Assembly: GCA_043228905.1 (NCBI GenBank)
Contig: JBHGNT010000155.1
Location: 1 to 64,000, forward strand
Origin: Azolla caroliniana
Taxonomy: Eukaryota; Polypodiophyta
DNA: 64,000 nt
Direction: 5' to 3'
The position numbers and the translations under genes were made by a program. Shown one piece after another: positions 56,109-64,000 of the stretch; within the stretch, counting starts at the first letter, position 1, and the number at the start of each line of letters is the position of its first letter. The notes beneath the pieces were generated by a model, which worked only from the letters and a program-made list of their open reading frames with translations, searched no databases and was not told where the DNA came from.

Positions 56109-56411
56109 CTCTGTCTTGTCTCTCTGTAACTCTTTTGCTATAGAAACTATAACACTATTCTACACACTTTGTTCTATAGTAATTATGTGTTTGCCCTAAG
56201 TGTATTTATACTTATACACTATATTTCTAACAAACTCCCCTTCACTCCTATGGGTGGAGTCGATCAGCCATGTCCTCTATCGACAGACTTAGATTCTATC
56301 CATCGGTAGGTTCTTTTTCAACATGTCGGATCCATTGTCATCAATATGGATCTTCACAAGGGTGAACTCTCCTTCCTCCATTTTCTCCCACAACCAATGA
56401 TACCTTCTTTG
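56109..56411 (-). mobile_element. Copia relic M, left part (LTR remnant and RNase H end)
   Basis: A partial LTR ending CTAACA at 56232 and a polypurine tract (minus strand GAAGGGGAGTTTG) are followed by the pol 3' end resembling element A (CTTCACTCC..CATGTC). The LINE tail truncates the LTR on the left. The relic continues at 62158 on the far side of chromovirus I. Confidence 0.7.
56407..56411. repeat. Target-site duplication of chromovirus I, left (CTTTG)
   Basis: CTTTG before the LTR, repeated at 62158-62162. The Copia M sequence reads across when the insertion is discounted (compare with element A near 2495-2545). Confidence 0.95.
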
Positions 56412-56587
56412 TGTCATAACTAGACCCGAACCCATAACCTTTTGTTACACGGGTCGAGACTTTACCATTAGGTTATGAATTGTAATTTGAAGGATATTAT
56501 TTTCATTTAGGTTTTATTGGGAAATTGATGTATATTCCAGATTTCTCTGGAACATTCTAGAAACTTCAGGAGTATTCCTGAAGACAC

Positions 56588-56595
56588 TATAAAAG
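56588..56595 (+). promoter_or_regulatory. TATA box of chromovirus I
   Basis: TATAAAAG. A start 33 nt downstream (A at 56621) would begin the RNA with AAATCGGTTCAA, exactly the self-priming segment. Confidence 0.75.
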
Positions 56596-56620
56596 GAGGC
56601 GCAAGGCATTAGTTCGAACC

Positions 56621-56632
56621 AAATCGGTTCAA
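56621..56632 (+). promoter_or_regulatory. Predicted RNA 5' end and self-primer of chromovirus I
   Basis: AAATCGGTTCAA is a 12-nt perfect reverse complement of 56877-56888. In Tf1 the first 11 nt of the transcript fold back on such a site and are cleaved to serve as the reverse-transcription primer. The start site is inferred from TATA spacing, not measured. Confidence 0.65.
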
Positions 56633-56701
56633 CGCCAGTCTTAAGCCTTCTAACTACTGTTGTATATCTTCCTTCATATAATACATATATCTTTCGCATC
56701 A

Positions 56702-56737
<36 letters not shown>

Positions 56738-56876
56738 ACTCACTCATTCCTTCTCTCAAAGTTCGACACCTCTCATAGTACTAATCCTTCTCTGTCTTAG
56801 TACTATTCCCCAACAATAGTACTAATCCTTCTTTTAGTACTAATTCCTTCTCAGCCTTAATAGAGTTCCTGACAGT

Positions 56877-56888
56877 TTGAACCGATTT
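56877..56888 (+). other. Putative self-primer binding site of chromovirus I
   Basis: TTGAACCGATTT starts two bases after the 5' LTR, where a primer site must lie. No TGG that would begin a tRNA-derived site is found next to the LTR. It pairs without mismatch to 56621-56632. Confidence 0.7.
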
Positions 56889-56952
56889 TACTGTCTGGTC
56901 TTTTCTCTCCCTCCTTTCCTACTAGTCTCTTATTTCCCTTTTCCTTCATCCC

Positions 56953-58122
56953 ATGGCCACCGTTAGCGCTGAAGAGTATCAATCCGTTTTCTCGGAATTT
57001 CAATGCTTGAAAGAGAAGTTTCATGCTTTGGAACAAGAAAATCAACGCTTGTTGGGGGATCTTCAGCAAATTTCCTTAGAAAAGCAGCAAACGCAACAAC
57101 AGCATGGGGAACTTGCGTTACGCGTGCAACAACTCGAAGCAACCATCGTAGCAATGCAACAACAAGGGCACGGAGCACAAGGGATTCATAAAGAACCCAA
57201 GATTGGCCTTCCCACGAAGTTCGATGGAACGCGATCGCAGTTTAGAGGGTTTCTTAACCAGGTACGGTTAGTTATTCAAATGCATCCGTCCCGATATCCC
57301 ACCGATGCATCACGAGTGGGTTTAGTAGGCACGTTGTTAAATGGCTCAGCATTAGCATGGTTCGCTCCGCTACTAGAAAAGGAATCTCCAGTACTAAATA
57401 ATTTTGAAGAATTCATAAGTGAGTTTAAAGCATGTTTTGGAGATACTGACAGCATAAGGACTGCAATCAACAAAATCCGGCGATTACGCCAAGGTGACCG
57501 TCCAGCCTCCGCATATGCTGCAGATTTCCGCCTACTCGCCACCGATATCCCCTGGGATGATCAAGCATTGATGGAGCAGTTCCGCTATGGTCTACGCAAC
57601 GATGTCAAAGATTTACTCTTGACTTTCCCTGAAGAGCCAAAATCATTAACAGAAGCAATCAGTCGAGCGGTCAGATGTGACAACCGCCTCTTCGAGCGAC
57701 GTTCGGAACGACAATTTCAGATGCCGAGGGCAAGATCCGAGCCTACCTATGCCTCAGTGGTAGCAAAACCTTTTCAAAGGGAGTCACATAATGCGCCTCC
57801 AGTAAGTACTCCAACTCCAATGGAAATTGACACTACACGTCGTCGTGGGCCGCTATCGGAGGAGGAAAAGCAACGACGCCGAACAAACCGATTATGCCTT
57901 TATTGCGGTGGACCAGGGCATATCGCGATAAACTGTCCCCATAGACCAAGAAGGCAGGTAAACCAAGTCGTTGTTAGTTCTGACTATACTAAACCCGAGT
58001 CTATTTCAGTAGGAATCTCTGATAGTCCTCATAGTCATAATAGTCTTAATAGTACTAATAGTCCGAATCTCGCAAACAAATTTGATGTCCTTAGCCAATT
58101 AGAAGAAGAGTTAAACGACTAA
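56953..58122 (+). CDS. gag: Gag of chromovirus I (sushi/PEG10-like)
   Basis: 389 codons from a well-placed ATG (CCCATGGCC). An N-terminal coiled coil (FQCLKEKFHALEQENQRLL) leads to a capsid domain with KFDGTRSQFRGFLNQVRLV, SRVGLVGTLLNGSALAWFAP, INKIRRLRQGDRPASAYAAD and MEQFRYGLRNDVKDLLL, the pattern I know from Tf1/sushi Gag and its domesticated PEG10 relatives. A CCHC knuckle CLYCGGPGHIAINC follows. The last codons GAG-TTA-AAC-GAC-TAA include a frameshift heptamer, and the pol frame overlaps the final 28 nt in the -1 frame. Expected to assemble particles. Confidence 0.92.
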   Translation: MATVSAEEYQSVFSEFQCLKEKFHALEQENQRLLGDLQQISLEKQQTQQQHGELALRVQQLEATIVAMQQQGHGAQGIHKEPKIGLPTKFDGTRSQFRGFLNQVRLVIQMHPSRYPTDASRVGLVGTLLNGSALAWFAPLLEKESPVLNNFEEFISEFKACFGDTDSIRTAINKIRRLRQGDRPASAYAADFRLLATDIPWDDQALMEQFRYGLRNDVKDLLLTFPEEPKSLTEAISRAVRCDNRLFERRSERQFQMPRARSEPTYASVVAKPFQRESHNAPPVSTPTPMEIDTTRRRGPLSEEEKQRRRTNRLCLYCGGPGHIAINCPHRPRRQVNQVVVSSDYTKPESISVGISDSPHSHNSLNSTNSPNLANKFDVLSQLEEELND

Positions 58123-61100
58123 GTCCAGCCAAAATAGGAGCCGTTTGGTTGGACAGCCCTAGATCTGTGCAGCCCATTAGTGGTTCCATTCCCTCTAAGC
58201 AAGTTAGTGATGTGTTCGTAGCCCAAGTAGCAGTTAGTACTAAAAGTACCCCTCCAGTACATACCTTAGCCCTTCTAGATTCCGGAGCTAATTCTTGCTT
58301 CATGGATAGGAATTTTGCCCGAGCTCATCAGATATCTCTCAGAAAGCTCCCATGTCCAGCCTCAGTAGTAGTCATTGATGGTCGTCCCATTGCTTCTGGT
58401 AATATCATAGAAGAGTCGGAACCCGTTAATATTGTCCTAGATAACTTAACATGTGTAGTATCATTTAATATTATTAGTATTCCAGAACACCCCATAGTTT
58501 TAGGATTACCATGGTTCGAGTTACATAACCCAGACATAGATTGGAGGACAAGGGAAATCCGGTTGCGACAAACCCAAGGATCTACCCAGAAGGTTGCAAC
58601 CATTTCGCTACGTCAGTTGCGTGAGGAAGGGCGCAAGGAGGAAATGTTTCTCTTCGCAATATCAGTACAACCCTCCAGCACCACCAAAGAGGAGTCCACC
58701 GTTCAACTTCCCGAGAAGTATCGTCAGTATGCTGATGTGTTCGATAAAGTACAAGCCAACACACTTCCTCATCATCGGCCGTACGATTGCGCCATCGACT
58801 TACAACCGGGAAAAGAGCCGCCATGGGGGCCGATCTACAATTTGTCACCAACCGAGCTAGAAGTCCTTCGAGCCTATATAGAGGAGAATTTGGAGAACGG
58901 TTTCATTCGGCATTCGAAATCTCCAGCCGGCGCACCCATTTTCTTCGTCAAGAAAAAAGATGGCTCGCTTCGACTCGTTGTAGATTACCGTGGCTTGAAT
59001 AAGGTCACAGTAAGAAATAGGTATGCTCTTCCCCTTATCTCAAGTCTTTTAGAACGGATCAACGGTGCCAGGTTCTTCACGAAGATCGACTTACGAGGAG
59101 CCTATAACCTCGTACGGATCCGACCAGGAGATGAATGGAAGACCGCGTTTCGCACCAGATATGGGCACTTCGAGTATACGGTCATGCCGTTCGGACTCAC
59201 TAATGCGCCGGCAGTCTTCCAGCACATGGCGAATGATATATTTCGAGATCTCTTGGATGATTTTTTGATCATCTATTTGGATGATCTACTGGTTTATTCA
59301 AAGACCCAAGAAGAACATGATTCTCATGTACTATTAGTACTAAAACGACTTCGAGAACATGGTGTGTATGCAAAGTTAGAGAAATGTAGTTTCGGGTGCA
59401 ACCAAGTGGAATTTCTCGGCTATGTCATCTCCTCAGAAGGCATATCTATGGACCCAGCCAAGGTCAAAACGGTGATAGAATGGCACACTCCGCATTCGGT
59501 GCGGGATGTGCAATGCTTCCTAGGCTTTGCAAATTTTTACCGGAAGTTCATACAAAATTACTCAAAAATTGTGCTGCCTCTCACACAGCTCACCAGGAAG
59601 GGACAATCATTCATTTGGTCTAAAGAGACGGACATGGCTTTCGAGAGTCTTAAGAAGGCGTTTACATCAGCTCCAATTTTAGGTCATGTGGATCCGGAAA
59701 AACCATTCATTATCGAAGTTGACGCATCGGATTTCGCATTGGGGAGCATTCTGTCACAACAGGGTAACGACGAGAAGCTACATCCTGTGGCTTTCCACTC
59801 CCGTAAGTTTGACGCCGCCGAAATCAACTACGAAATTCATGATAAAGAGCTATTAGCAATAGTTGATTCTTTTATGCAATGGAGGCATTTCCTGGAGGGA
59901 TCTCCTCATCAGGTCACTGTATTCAGTGACCACAAGAACCTTGCCTACTTTCAAGATGCTCGTGTACTGAATCGACGTCAAGCTCGGTGGGCCCACTTCC
60001 TCACACGCTTCGACTTCAAAATTACATATCGTCCGGGGAAGCACCAAGGGAAGGCAGATGCATTATCACGGCGTTCGTATCTAACACCACGTCCCGGTGA
60101 GCCAGCTTTCGATAACCAGAAGCAAGTAATCTTGGGTCCAGCACGACTGCAAGCAGCACAGGTCTTTGACATGCCCGTGGATTCCGACATTACCAATACT
60201 ATACGTGAGGACTTGAAGACTGACGCTTTCGCCCAAGCTATACTAGCACAAATTGACCCCTCTCGAGCGTCATGTTCACAATCACAATCACCAGGTACGG
60301 ATTATCGGCAATTCAAATACTGTGATGGATTACTCTTCTTTAAAGAACTTTTGTATGTTCCTAATGGTTCTTGCCGCCTTCGAGTAGTACAAAATTGCCA
60401 TGACACATATACAGCAGGACATTTTGGTAGTACTAAAACATTAGATTTAGTACAACGATCATTCTGGTGGCCCCGTATGCGACAATTTGTCGAAGATTTT
60501 GTTCGGACTTGCGATACATGCTGCAGAGCGAAAATGCCAAGACATCATCCATATGGTTTATTAGAACCATTACCAATTCCAAGCAAGCCATGGCAATCCA
60601 TTGCTCTTGACTTCATTACAGATCTTCCAGTCTCTAAGGGATTCAGTGCGATTCTCACAGTGGTGGATCGATATACGAAGATGGCTCATTTCTTACCATG
60701 TACTAAAGAAATATCTAGTGAAGACACCGCCGAAATTGTCATGCGGGAAGTATGTCGGCATCATGGACTCCCTGATAATATCATCAGCGATCGTGGACCC
60801 CAGTTTGTGTCAAAATTCTGGAAGCACCTTTTTAAAATGCTGAAGGTCACTTGTAACCTCTCCTCCGGCTACCACCCACAAACCGACGGTCAAGCCGAAC
60901 GAACAAATCAAACACTGGAGCAGTATCTGTGGTGCTTTCTCAACTATCATCAGAATGACTGGGCAGATATTCTTCAGTTCGCCGAATTTGCCTATAATAA
61001 CGCTATCCACGCATCGACTAAAGTCACGCCATTCTACGCTTATACGGGATATCATCCCCGATGGTGTGTCCTTGAAACCCCAGAAGTGTCCACAAATCCT

Positions 61101-61706
61101 TGCGCGGAGGATCGTTTGGAGCGGTTACGCAAGATACAAGCGGATTTATCTACTCAACTCCAGCAAGCTCAACAATCACACAAGGACTACGCAGATCGTC
61201 ATCGACTTCCATCCAGTTTTAACATTGGAGATCGGGTGTGGCTGCTACGACGACACATCAAGACTACTCGCCCATGTGAGAAGTTGGATTATCGGCGATT
61301 AGGTCCTTTCCGTATTATCGGGAAGATTAATGATGTCGCTTTTCGTCTCGAGCTACCTCCGCAACTTCGGATACATCCGGTGTTTCATAGTTCTCTCCTC
61401 GAACCCTATCACGAGAGCACTATCCCAGGACGTACTATACAACCACCACCTCCTATCGAGCTCGAAGATGGACCTGAATATGAGGTCGCTGCCATCCTCG
61501 ATTCCAAGATTGTTCGCAACAAGCTCTACTATCTAGTCGATTGGCTAGGATATAGTCCCAGCGAGCGTACTTGGGAACCGATCGAGAATGTGACCAATGC
61601 TCGTGCTCTTCTAGAAGACTTCCATCGACGATATCCCGAGAAACCGGGTCCTCAATCCAAAACGACTCGTGGAACTCGTCGTTTTAAAGGGGGGATAGTG
61701 TCATAA
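58095..61706 (+). CDS. pol: Pol polyprotein of chromovirus I (PR-RT-RH-IN-chromodomain)
   Basis: Open in the -1 frame from 58095; the first ATG lies well inside, so expression probably depends on frameshifting from gag. Protease LLDSGANSCFMD; RT with PPWGPIYNLSPTELEVLR, KKDGSLRLVVDYRGLN, FTKIDLRGAYNLVRI and catalytic IYLDDLLVYS; RNase H with VDASDFALGSILSQ, HDKELLAIVDS and FSDHKNLAYF; integrase HHCC (H...H...CDTCC), then SIALDFITDLP, ISDRGPQFVSKFW and YHPQTDGQAERTNQTLE; GPY/F module LGPFRIIGKI; and a chromodomain YEVAAILDSKI..LYYLVDWLGY..TWEP. The stop TAA lies five bases inside the 3' LTR. The chromodomain suggests targeting to modified histones. Confidence 0.94.
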   Translation, partial: PIRRRVKRLSPAKIGAVWLDSPRSVQPISGSIPSKQVSDVFVAQVAVSTKSTPPVHTLALLDSGANSCFMDRNFARAHQISLRKLPCPASVVVIDGRPIASGNIIEESEPVNIVLDNLTCVVSFNIISIPEHPIVLGLPWFELHNPDIDWRTREIRLRQTQGSTQKVATISLRQLREEGRKEEMFLFAISVQPSSTTKEESTVQLPEKYRQYADVFDKVQANTLPHHRPYDCAIDLQPGKEPPWGPIYNLSPTELEVLRAYIEENLENGFIRHSKSPAGAPIFFVKKKDGSLRLVVDYRGLNKVTVRNRYALPLISSLLERINGARFFTKIDLRGAYNLVRIRPGDEWKTAFRTRYGHFEYTVMPFGLTNAPAVFQHMANDIFRDLLDDFLIIYLDDLLVYSKTQEEHDSHVLLVLKRLREHGVYAKLEKCSFGCNQVEFLGYVISSEGISMDPAKVKTVIEWHTPHSVRDVQCFLGFANFYRKFIQNYSKIVLPLTQLTRKGQSFIWSKETDMAFESLKKAFTSAPILGHVDPEKPFIIEVDASDFALGSILSQQGNDEKLHPVAFHSRKFDAAEINYEIHDKELLAIVDSFMQWRHFLEGSPHQVTVFSDHKNLAYFQDARVLNRRQARWAHFLTRFDFKITYRPGKHQGKADALSRRSYLTPRPGEPAFDNQKQVILGPARLQAAQVFDMPVDSDITNTIREDLKTDAFAQAILAQIDPSRASCSQSQSPGTDYRQFKYCDGLLFFKELLYVPNGSCRLRVVQNCHDTYTAGHFGSTKTLDLVQRSFWWPRMRQFVEDFVRTCDTCCRAKMPRHHPYGLLEPLPIPSKPWQSIALDFITDLPVSKGFSAILTVVDRYTKMAHFLPCTKEISSEDTAEIVMREVCRHHGLPDNIISDRGPQFVSKFWKHLFKMLKVTCNLSSGYHPQTDGQAERTNQTLEQYLWCFLNYHQNDWADILQFAEFAYNNAIHASTKVTPFYAYTGYHPRWCVLETPEVSTNPCAEDRLERLRKIQADLSTQLQQAQQSHKDYADRHRLPSSFNIGDRVWLLRRHIKTTRPCEKLDYRRLGPFRIIGKINDVAFRLELPPQLRIHPVFHSSLLEPYHESTIPGRTIQPPPPIELEDGPEYEVAAILDSKIVRNKLYYLVDWLGYSPSERTWEPIENVTNARALLEDFHRRYPEKPGPQSKTTRGTRRFKGGIVS
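58110..58154 (+). promoter_or_regulatory. Candidate programmed -1 frameshift signal
   Basis: The heptamer G_TTA_AAC (58110-58116) sits in the gag frame two codons before the stop. A 6-nt spacer is followed by an 8-bp stem pairing GTCCAGCC (58123-58130) with GGTTGGAC (58147-58154), one G-U included, around a 16-nt loop. Loop bases TAGG (58135-58138) could pair with CCTA (58158-58161) to give a small pseudoknot. Slipping by -1 enters pol exactly. The heptamer is a known functional variant in nidoviruses. Confidence 0.65.
61684..61698 (+). other. Polypurine tract of chromovirus I
   Basis: TTAAAGGGGGGATAG directly precedes the 3' LTR and lies inside the last codons of pol. Confidence 0.8.
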
Positions 61707-61984
61707 CTAGACCCGAACCCATAACCTTTTGTTACACGGGTCGAGACTTTACCATTAGGTTATGAATTGTAATTTGAAGGATATTATTTTCATTTAGGTT
61801 TTATTGGGAAATTGATGTATATTCCAGATTTCTCTGGAACATTCTAGAAACTTCAGGAGTATTCCTGAAGACACTATAAAAGGAGGCGCAAGGCATTAGT
61901 TCGAACCAAATCGGTTCAACGCCAGTCTTAAGCCTTCTAACTACTGTTGTATATCTTCCTTCATATAATACATATATCTTTCGC

Positions 61985-62024
<40 letters not shown>

Positions 62025-62157
62025 ACTCATTCCTTCTCTCAAAGTTCGACACCTCTCATAGTACTAATCCTTCTCTGTCTTAGTACTATTCCCCAACAAT
62101 AGTACTAATCCTTCTTTTAGTACTAATTCCTTCTCTGCCTTAATAGAGTTCCTGACA
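61699..62157 (+). repeat. 3' LTR of chromovirus I
   Basis: 459 bp, TGTCATAACTAG..TTCCTGACA; it repeats the TATA box and self-primer segment of the 5' LTR. Confidence 0.95.
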
Positions 62158-62162
62158 CTTTG
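62158..62162. repeat. Target-site duplication of chromovirus I, right (CTTTG)
   Basis: Identical to 56407-56411. Confidence 0.95.
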
Positions 62163-63428
62163 TATGTGCTTGGTTCGGGAGTGGTACAGAACATTCTTCA
62201 GTAGATGTATGGCGCTTTAGCTGTCACAATAAAATAGGAACTCCATTTGTTTCATTCCCAACTCATAGAGAAATTTTCTCATCCAAATCAGCTCTTTTCC
62301 AGCCTCTACTGGAACCCCTTCACCACAATGCAGGCTTTATATATGGGTTTGTTGTCGACTTCTCCAATCTTCACCTTGTAGACCCATTTATTTTTGAGTG
62401 TGCTCTTACCTTTTGGTAGCTCCACCAAGTCGTAAGTATAATTCTCGTGCAAAGAGTCCATCTCTCTTGCATCGTAACCTGCCAGTTCTCATTGTACTCG
62501 TCGACAATGGCTTCATCATAGCACTCGGGTTCACCTTCATCAGTCAAGAGGATATATTGACTGGCATATGTAGTCGGTGCTCTTCTTTCTCTGAGTGGGT
62601 ATCTTCTTCCACTCGTTGTCCGCTCCTGACTCGTATTCCTCGATCGACTTCAATAGGTCCACCAACTCCCACTCATCTATATTGGTTGGTTGCTCCGAGT
62701 CAACCGACTCGGATTCAACTTAGCCGACCGGCAATCTCCCAACAGATTGTGTTGGTTCACTTAGCCTTAAGTTGGTAGTAGTGGGAGTTGACTAGGTAGT
62801 CGATTCCGACTTTTGTTGCTTCCAGTCCTAAATAGTATTTTCTTCCAAGAAGACAACGTCCCGAATCCTCACTACTTTCTTGTCGACTAAGTCCCACAAC
62901 CTGTAGCCGAACTTGTCCTTCGAGTATCCCATGAATATGCATGGTTTCGACTTGTTGTCGAGCTTCGACCTCTGATCCTTAGCCACATGCATATACACCA
63001 GACATCCGAACACCCTCAGGTGTTGGTAGGAGACATCCTTTCCTATCCACACCCTCTGTGGGATATCACCTTTCAATGATCATATAAACAAATGTGTACA
63101 TCGCCTCAACCCAATAAGATTTCGGCAACTTAGCATGCAACAACATGCTCCTTCCTTTCTCCATGATCGTTCGATTCATCCTATTTGCAAGAACATTCAA
63201 TTCAGGTGTCTTCGATACAATGTATTCAATTCGAATACCTTGGGCCTTGCATTGTCCTTTGAAGATGCAAGGTGAATATAAAGGGCAATTTGAAGAATAC
63301 TTGATCCTTCTACTTCAGTACAAAGGCCCATGGCTTCCGGCTATAGTCGTCAATAAACATTACGAAGTACTGTCCACCTCGATACGATGGAGCATCTACA
63401 TAGCACACATTCGTGTGTACTAGTTCCA
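62158..63428 (-). pseudogene. Copia relic M, right part (deleted pol)
   Basis: Continues relic M. The RNase H region near 62.2 kb jumps at about 62308 to the RT start region (TGGAACCCCTTCACCACAAT, matching element A near 3680), so RNase H and most of RT have been deleted. Then comes the integrase C-terminus with RVWIGKDVSYQHLRVFGC and KSKPCIFMGYSKDKFGY (62828-63076), and remnants of the integrase core up to 63.4 kb with stops. It ends abruptly at the start of a LINE fragment. Family of A and C, but older. Confidence 0.75.
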
Positions 63429-63903
63429 GTGCCCAACTTATGCCGAGATACGAGTGGAATACCAAGACATATTAGGACCCTCTCCCACCCTCTCCAAACT
63501 ATTAGATACCCTGGATGTAGAGAGACTAGGTAGGTATATCCTAGAGCTAAAACAACATAGGGAGAATAAATTACAAAGTGTGAACCATAACCCTTTTACT
63601 ATTCATCAACTTGTAACTAGTGTAATTTTTCAGGAACAAGGGGAGACGATGAATGTGGATACACTTATGCCGCTCGGCCTCTCTCTTGAGGAAGCCGAAA
63701 TGCAAAGAACAACCAAACGCCCTCGGATGTTGGGCTTCAAAACAAGTCGACACGGAGTAGAAAGGATTAAGAAGATAAGGGAACATGAGCTACGTCGACT
63801 AGAAGCTATGGTTGGGGTACCTTTTACATTGGGGCCACGGGCCACATCCACATCGAAACCCTTTGACCTCTCGCTTCTCTTCGAGAGACTTGGATGGAAA
63901 TGA
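63429..63903 (+). CDS. LINE ORF2 C-terminus, intact end
   Basis: About 157 codons in frame to TGA: IRVEYQDILGPSPTLSKLL, NPFTIHQLVTSVIFQEQG, LGLSLEEAEMQRTTKRPRM, and the end LLFERLGWK. It supplies the uninterrupted reading of the end that is frameshifted at 55.63 kb in the other copy. There is no start codon of its own, so it is a fragment. No known domain beyond the upstream zinc knuckle, which is lost here. Confidence 0.7.
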
Positions 63904-64000
63904 AATTAGGCCTAGTATAACATCATTTTCATTTTAGAACATGTTTGTTATTTTTATTTTACTAGAACTATTTAGCTTAAAACTCTATTTTTATTTTTAT
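63429..64000 (+). mobile_element. 5'-truncated LINE copy inserted in Copia M
   Basis: From GTGCCCAACTTATGCCGAG to the window end it parallels 55.42-55.99 kb of the upstream LINE with scattered substitutions. Starting inside the coding region is typical of incomplete target-primed reverse transcription. The 3' end lies beyond the window. Confidence 0.8.

Larger units (their letters stand above)
56412..56874 (+). repeat. 5' LTR of chromovirus I
   Basis: 463 bp, TGTCATAACTAGACCCG..TTCCTGACA, with a TC microsatellite. It differs from the 3' LTR by microsatellite length and about one or two substitutions (for example TCAGCC against TCTGCC near the right end). Confidence 0.95.
56412..62157 (+). 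mobile_element. Ty3/Gypsy chromovirus I, Tf1/sushi-like, apparently intact
   Basis: 5.75 kb: LTRs of 463 and 459 bp that are almost identical, intact gag and pol in different frames, C-terminal chromodomain, polypurine tract, perfect CTTTG duplication. It has no tRNA primer site; instead the 5' leader is complementary to the predicted RNA 5' end. Gag and RT wording is much closer to Tf1/sushi elements of fungi and fish than to the usual angiosperm chromoviruses (family knowledge, not a search). No disabling lesion is visible, so it may be active. Confidence 0.93.

Overview
This is a nuclear genomic window from a land plant, made almost entirely of nested transposable elements with one small island of host genes. 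Plant origin is supported by two tandem purine-permease-type (DMT/PUP) genes at 16.2-21.7 kb and by Ty1/Copia elements with tRNA-iMet primer sites. The other transposons (an RT/zinc-knuckle LINE unlike angiosperm L1, a Ty3/Gypsy family with protease in the Gag ORF, and a Tf1/sushi-like chromovirus) make me lean towards a non-flowering lineage such as a bryophyte, lycophyte or fern. The sequence alone does not prove this and I cannot name the species.

Layout. 1-1.2 kb: 3' end of a LINE and a probable older relic. 1.7-12.5 kb: Copia element A (minus strand), split by the younger, almost intact Copia element B (5877-11408, target-site duplication ATAAT). 12.5-23.5 kb: gene island with a LINE relic, PUP1, PUP2, microsatellites and a 155-bp tandem duplication. 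23.6-33.6 kb: the 3' LTR and decayed interior of an unclassified minus-strand LTR element (L), split by Copia element C (24081-29800, duplication CCTAA) and followed by a truncated B-family Copia copy (K). 33.6-52.6 kb: a rearranged Ty3/Gypsy cluster of two families. The G family (tRNA-Trp primer site, Gag-PR ORF separate from the RT-RH-IN ORF) is present as a plus-strand copy and a minus-strand half. The H family carries a large coiled-coil accessory ORF downstream of integrase and is present as a plus-strand 3' half, holding two solo LTRs of the C family, and a minus-strand 3' fragment. 53.6-64 kb: a LINE, a Copia relic (M) and, inserted in M, chromovirus I (56412-62157, duplication CTTTG), followed by a second, 5'-truncated LINE copy.

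The most notable object is element I. Its Gag and Pol resemble the Tf1/sushi group known from fungi and vertebrates, and it lacks a tRNA primer site. Instead, 12 bases just after the 5' LTR are perfectly complementary to 12 LTR bases beginning 33 nt downstream of the TATA box, the arrangement expected for Tf1-type self-priming. Its gag and pol lie in different frames, joined by a G_TTA_AAC heptamer, a 6-nt spacer and an 8-bp stem, a textbook layout for programmed -1 frameshifting. Its two LTRs are nearly identical, so it inserted recently.

Most broken reading frames here are broken by in-frame stops of the CAA/CAG/CGA to TAA/TAG/TGA type rather than by frameshifts, as expected from deamination of methylated cytosine in silenced transposons. 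Nothing prokaryotic (operon, CRISPR, Shine-Dalgarno signal) is present, and I saw no rRNA or tRNA gene.
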